From: Thamnaconus septentrionalis
Taxonomy: Eukaryota; Chordata; Actinopteri; Tetraodontiformes; Monacanthidae
Assembly: GCA_009823395.1 (NCBI GenBank)
Contig: CM020508.1
Coordinates: 7,578,515 to 7,642,514 of the forward strand
DNA length: 64,000 bases
Reading direction: 5' to 3'
The position numbers were made by a program, and so were the translations under genes. Below, piece by piece: positions 61,001 to 64,000 of the stretch. Each line of letters starts with the position of its first letter. Position 1 is the first letter of the stretch. The notes beneath the pieces were generated by a model. That model worked only from the letters and a program-made list of their open reading frames with translations. It did no database searches and was not told the DNA's origin.

Positions 61001-61602
61001 GTAGGCCTGCAGCAGCACGGCTGACACCCACACTGCATCTGGGTCAGAAATCCACACAGTAGCCCCCTAGGAAAAATACAAAAAAGCAGGCTGTATCCCA
61101 AAAATATAGCAAGCGTAATATTCTGCACCTGCACTTTTTCATTACATAACAGTTCATTTTACCTGCAGCTCCTTCTCTCCCTTCCCCCCACCAGGTATTT
61201 GACACCCATCAGCATAAAAAGGCTGCTAAACGGTGTTAAAAATTAACACCGGTCACCCTACTGCATCCCGCTCACACGGATTAGACGGTCGACTTTAAAC
61301 GTAATTTCACTTTGCTTGAAGATATTTTATGTTTTACAAATGAATCTCATGCATGCCAACTTCACAAATTTAAAAAAGCGTTGTGGACTGCAGATCTTTT
61401 AATATGTCGTTAAGAACACGCAGCAGCAGTAAAAAAAAACATTACTGCTCAACCCTGTCAAGATGTGGCGAGTGTTGACGGATACTCAAAGATCAAGATC
61501 CAGCAGCAGAGACTTCTGGATTTAATCAATGAATTAAATCAAACACAGAGAAAAACAAAGTGGAGGCGTTCTCACCTTGCTGTACAGCTCCAGCGAAGCC
61601 AT
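49028..61602 (-). CDS. myo5b: Class V myosin heavy chain, closest to myosin-Vb, with a frameshift in exon 5
   Basis: Class V myosins are two-headed actin motors that move vesicles and recycling endosomes and bind Rab cargo adaptors through the globular tail. I traced 35 exons from ATG 61600-61602 (MASLELYSK) to the stop at 49028-49030 (ISFLRKV). Counting the one base missing in exon 5, the product would be about 1655 residues; human MYO5A is about 1855, MYO5B 1848, MYO5C 1742. Similarity is highest to MYO5B in the motor ([19 protein letters not shown]), the stalk ([11 protein letters not shown]) and the tail ([16 protein letters not shown]), but the C-terminal coiled coil is much shorter. It may be a teleost-specific paralogue, so the symbol is provisional. 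Every other junction keeps frame. Exon coordinates are in the domain entries. Confidence 0.88.
49216..49238. repeat. (CA)n microsatellite
   Basis: A short (CA)n in the last myosin intron. Confidence 0.9.
50850..50934 (+). repeat. Dispersed repeat, copy 1 (myosin intron)
   Basis: GGCATTGTGGGAGGAGCCTG, then TAATACACATGGAATTATGAG, then GCCATAATC...AGACAGGAGAGCGCAG. The same blocks occur in the same order and orientation at 60547-60642. Confidence 0.65.
53240..53350 (+). mobile_element. Possible LINE 3' end fragment
   Basis: TTGCCTCTCCCTGCACTACT...GGTGCACAAATAAAAACTAAAC resembles the tail of a fish LINE. It directly abuts a hAT-type element. Identification is weak. Confidence 0.35.
53364..53912. 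mobile_element. hAT (Zaphod/Charlie-like) remnant
   Basis: The left end CAGTGGTCCTCAACCCCCGG and the right end AGGTTGAGGACCGCTG are inverted, and the sub-terminal CCGGTCCGTG motif appears at both ends. Flanks (AACTAAAG and CCTTAAAG) share TAAAG, a decayed 8-bp duplication. A short stretch near 53560-53770 looks like the start of a degraded transposase frame (basic, Ser/Lys-rich), too short to be active. Confidence 0.75.
54845..55840 (-). other. myo5b: Myosin-Vb-like exons 18-20: converter and six IQ motifs
   Basis: Exons (minus strand) 55520-55840, 55203-55359 and 54845-55084. After the converter ([20 protein letters not shown]) come six calmodulin/light-chain-binding IQ motifs beginning [55 protein letters not shown] and [11 protein letters not shown], then the start of the stalk ([20 protein letters not shown]). 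Six IQs is the full class V lever arm. Confidence 0.93.
55417..55497. repeat. (CCAGA)n pentanucleotide array with TCAGA/TCCGA variants
   Basis: About 16 five-base units (CCAGA, TCAGA, TCCGA) in the intron between myosin exons 18 and 19, ending about 20 bp from the exon 18 donor. Confidence 0.9.
59779..59781 (-). pseudogene. myo5b: Single-base deletion frameshift in the myosin P-loop
   Basis: On the minus strand the exon reads AGC GGG AGT CCG GCT. The family's S-G-E-S-G needs one more G (a run of four where three are present, 59779-59781). Reading on without it gives SPALGKP and then a stop early in exon 6 (GGATGA), removing almost the whole protein. Flanking codons on either side are perfectly conserved, and exon 5 is 156 nt where 157 is needed for phase. 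A homopolymer error in the assembly is the simplest explanation. A real, recent null allele is the alternative. Confidence 0.85.
60547..60642 (+). repeat. Dispersed repeat, copy 2 (myosin intron)
   Basis: GGCATTGTGGGAGGAGCCTC, then a TAATACAATTCACATCACGAG block, then GCCATAACC...GGACAGAAGCGCACAG. It parallels copy 1 at 50850-50934. The upstream part of this intron (60130-60540) has no other recognisable content. Confidence 0.65.
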
Positions 61603-63170
61603 GCCGACAAACTTTAGAGCATTCAGAGAGATGGCTGAAGTTTTAAGGTGCAACGGGCAACATTTGCCAGACTCTGTGAACTATCCTCCGCACATCAGGC
61701 ACAATAGCCTCCAAGTGTCCGGGTGACGGTGCGATGCACTTTGTCCAGGCTGATACACAAGACACGGGGACCGCTGGGTTAACAGTTAATCCACGGGAGG
61801 ATGCAGCCAGAGGGCTTTCTCCAAAGTCAGCACGCCGTGTGTGTGACTCACTCAGCTCTGGCACTTTGTTCCAGCCACACTATAAAAGGCAGGTTCCAAC
61901 ACTTTGCAATGAATGACAAGGAGGTGGCAGGAGGATGTACTGTTGTAACTTTTTTTTTAATTATTATTATTAATATTAACAATACAATCAAATCCATTTC
62001 ACACAATGAGCCTGCTAATATCGACAAGGGGAATTCCGTGACTTTGACTGGACACATAGATCAACATTATGGCTAAAAGAAAAACAAGAAAAAAAAACAG
62101 TATCACTCAATTGCTGCGTCATCAACTTTGTGTGCAGGTATAAAAGGAAGCTGCATGTGACTTTAAAAAAAAAAAAAAAGTGGACAAAACATGAGGGAAA
62201 CAACAGCCTTGGCACCGAAGAGCAGTGTTTCAAATCAGTAAGCACCTTTAATAAGAGTAACCACGATGATGACAATGAGTTAGAAACATCATTAAATTCT
62301 ACATCAGAAAGGTGCCAGTCCTGCTCCATCAAGTGTACCTTTGTGTTTTGTTTTTTTTCTACAATGATCAGCTGTACAATAGCCAAAGAAAAGAATAATC
62401 GGTTTAAGCTAAATGTAAAGTTACACACAACCTCTACAAGGACATGTCTCCTCTTTGGTCAATACTGACTCACAGGGTAAAACACGCGCTCACACTCACA
62501 CAGGGCAGGGAATTATTTCCTTCAGCACGCGAGATACGTTGAACTGTGTCGCCCTCCAGTGGATGGAATCGGGACACCAGCATCTCCATCTGTACGGGTA
62601 TCAACAGGTTGGCACCTGGACTGACTTTAACAACCCTGAGGCGTTCCCTCTGCAGTCACATCTGTGCAGCTGCCAATCAGAAGATTCAGGGAAGAGACAT
62701 GTCGAAAAATTCACAACATTCACCTTCAATTTGCCCGCGACGATACAAAAGAACCCAGACCAGATTGAATGTTATGGGAAAAAGAAAAAAAATAGAAACA
62801 TTGACAGTCGACATGATTGTCTGTAAATTTACAAATCTGCTCAAAGCTTTTTTTTGTGTAGGAAAATATCAACAAATACTGAATTGAAGAGTGTAGGCAA
62901 GTTGTTTTGATGTTTGGCAAGTCCGTTTGATCTCGTTTCAATTTTTTTTTTTTTCAATAAAAAGTCAGTTTGTTAAAAAAAAAAAATGTAATGTGATGAA
63001 ATCCGCGTGGAGGTTTCGATCCAGTGGAGTTTCAGGAGAAGAGACATCTGGCCGACGCTGCCGGTCTATTGCTCAAACGGGGGCAAGAGTGAGGTGGGGG
63101 GGCTCCAGCTGGTGGTGGGGGGGAGGTCAGGTCATCAGGTGGGCCGGGGCTGCTGTGGGGGCTCCTAATG
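61603..63170. other. Intergenic region upstream of the myosin gene
   Basis: No coding region that I can support. A TATAAAAG occurs on the plus strand at 61881-61888, the wrong orientation for the myosin promoter. Minus-strand 3' UTR of the next gene may occupy part of 62240-63180 (ATTAAA complement at 62245-62250). Several poly-A/T runs are present. Confidence 0.5.
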
Positions 63171-63177
63171 CTCAGGT

Positions 63178-63219
63178 CTCCGAGCTGCGCTGGCTGTCGA
63201 CGAAAGCCTTTTGAACCCT
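63178..63219 (-). other. Possible downstream exon of the right-hand gene
   Basis: On the minus strand an acceptor (TTTTGTAG) precedes a short open stretch that can be read VQKAFVDSQRSSET-stop. If joined from the donor at 63296 it would follow the stop codon of the exon at 63305-63452, so it would be 3' UTR unless another donor is used. Confidence 0.3.
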
Positions 63220-63304
63220 ACAAAAGTTAAAAATCAGAGTTGGGGATCGTATTCACAAAAACAAAGCCGTCTTTGAGTTGAGGTTGCGCGCCAGCCCACC
63301 TGTG

Positions 63305-63452
63305 CTATACACTCTCCATGTCCTCGCTGACGTTGCCCTCCTCCTTCAGGGCCTCGCTATCGCTGGCCGCCTCCTCCACGTGGGCCAGCATGTCGGCCAT
63401 CAGCGCCTCCTCCAGCCTCTTCCTCACGCTGTACACCAGCTCCTCCTGCTTC
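63305..63452 (-). CDS. Last coding exon of an unidentified gene (partial)
   Basis: Acceptor TCCGCGTGCAG at 63453 and then an open frame of 48 residues ending EEGNVSEDMESV-stop (TAG 63305-63307). A charged helix (VRKRLEEALMADMLAHVEEA) is followed by an acidic Ser-rich tail. A consensus donor (CACAG|GTGGGC, after 63297) follows the stop. High G+C and codon-like third positions support coding. I do not recognise the protein. Upstream exons lie at higher coordinates or outside the window. Confidence 0.5.
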
Positions 63453-63614
63453 CTGCACGCGGACACAACAGGAAGTGGTTAAGCGCGGGCAGTGGCGGCC
63501 GGACGAGACCGTGCGAGGCTAGTGTTACTAAATGGGTTCCAGTTCGGGAACGCGAGGATGCCAAAATGATGATGGCTCAAGCAACTCAGGGAAAAAATAT
63601 ATAAATAAATGAAT

Positions 63615-64000
63615 CAGGGCTGTCAAATGATTACGTTTTTTTAATCGTGATTAATCGCAGAATCTTCGTAGTTAATTGCGATTAATTGCGGTTTGAATTG
63701 CACGTGTAAAATTCTGTTATTTTGCATTTCAAGGCAGTTTTAACTACGGGTTAGTAAAAGGGACAAACAGGCTTACGCCGGGTTCACACCGGCAGTGGAG
63801 GTGCGCGCCGCTTCGAGTCTGGCGTGAACGACGATTAAAAAAAATGAACACAGCCATTGAAAAAAGTTTGGCCGGCAAGACTTTTCTCCCTGCTCTCCTC
63901 TTCTCTTCTCCAAGGCCCTCTGCAGTCTACAGAAAGGATCATTTTGTTCTGTCCAACACTCAAAGGATTTGGAATCAAGGCTGTGGGCTTCCAGACACCT
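63615..64000. mobile_element. Start of a CAGGGCTGTCAAA-type DNA element
   Basis: CAGGGCTGTCAAATGATTAC followed by alternating GATTAATCG/TTAATTGCG words is a familiar vertebrate DNA-transposon terminus. The element probably runs beyond the window edge; its right end is not seen. Confidence 0.5.

Larger units (their letters stand above)
56206..61602 (-). other. myo5b: Myosin-Vb-like exons 1-17: motor domain
   Basis: Exons (minus strand) 61576-61602, 60956-61066, 60700-60868, 59901-60045, 59657-59812, 59421-59564, 59262-59343, 59081-59188, 58850-58962, 58458-58726, 58288-58369, 57410-57550, 57169-57300, 56809-56892, 56595-56711, 56392-56489 and 56206-56292. Switch I ([10 protein letters not shown]), switch II (DIYGFETF, across exons 10/11), the actin-binding [10 protein letters not shown] and the SH helix [20 protein letters not shown] are intact. 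The P-loop in exon 5 carries a 1-nt deletion (separate entry). Exon 16 uses the less usual donor GTATGA. Confidence 0.9.

Noticed and set aside
61881..61888. TATAAAAG as a myosin promoter
   Set aside because: It points along the plus strand, away from the minus-strand myosin, and has no plus-strand gene downstream.

Overview
This window is vertebrate nuclear DNA, most likely from a percomorph-like teleost. The evidence is GT-AG introns of tens of bases to several kb, long (TG)n, (TA)n and (ATT)n microsatellites, fish-type MITE and hAT remnants with LINE-like 3' tails, and proteins that match mammalian orthologues exon by exon. It is an ordinary chromosomal region. I see no operon, phage, CRISPR array or selfish gene cluster. 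All names come from recognising protein families by eye; nothing was searched.

Layout. (1) 1-5.3 kb, plus strand: hmg20b (BRAF35), an HMG-box and coiled-coil chromatin protein, behind a promoter with three CCAAT boxes. (2) 5.4-47.7 kb, plus strand: unc13a (Munc13-1), the presynaptic vesicle-priming factor. I could place 45 coding exons (ATG 5821, stop 44676-44678) whose summed length, 5490 nt, is a multiple of three and gives about 1829 residues. The domain order is C2A, long acidic/proline-rich linker, calmodulin-binding helix, C1, C2B, MUN, C2C. Two exons are only 6 nt. (3) 47.7-48.65 kb: the gap between two converging 3' ends, holding a degenerate three-copy tandem repeat. (4) 49.0-61.6 kb, minus strand: a class V myosin closest to myosin-Vb, with 35 coding exons, motor, six IQ motifs, a shortened tail and a globular (DIL) tail. 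All but one exon keep frame; exon 5 lacks one base inside the ATP-binding P-loop, so it is either an assembly error or a null allele. (5) 63.1-63.5 kb, minus strand: the last coding exon of a gene I cannot identify, followed by the start of a dispersed repeat at the right edge.

The genes are neighbours and do not form a pathway: one is a neuronal-chromatin regulator, one a synaptic priming factor, one an organelle motor. The most useful observations are the P-loop frameshift, the two 6-nt microexons of unc13a, two separated RE1/NRSE half-sites at the unc13a start, a perfect 16-bp intronic hairpin that buries a splice-donor-like sequence, complementary UG/CA tracts in the large intron after a cassette exon, and several MITEs with intact terminal inverted repeats.
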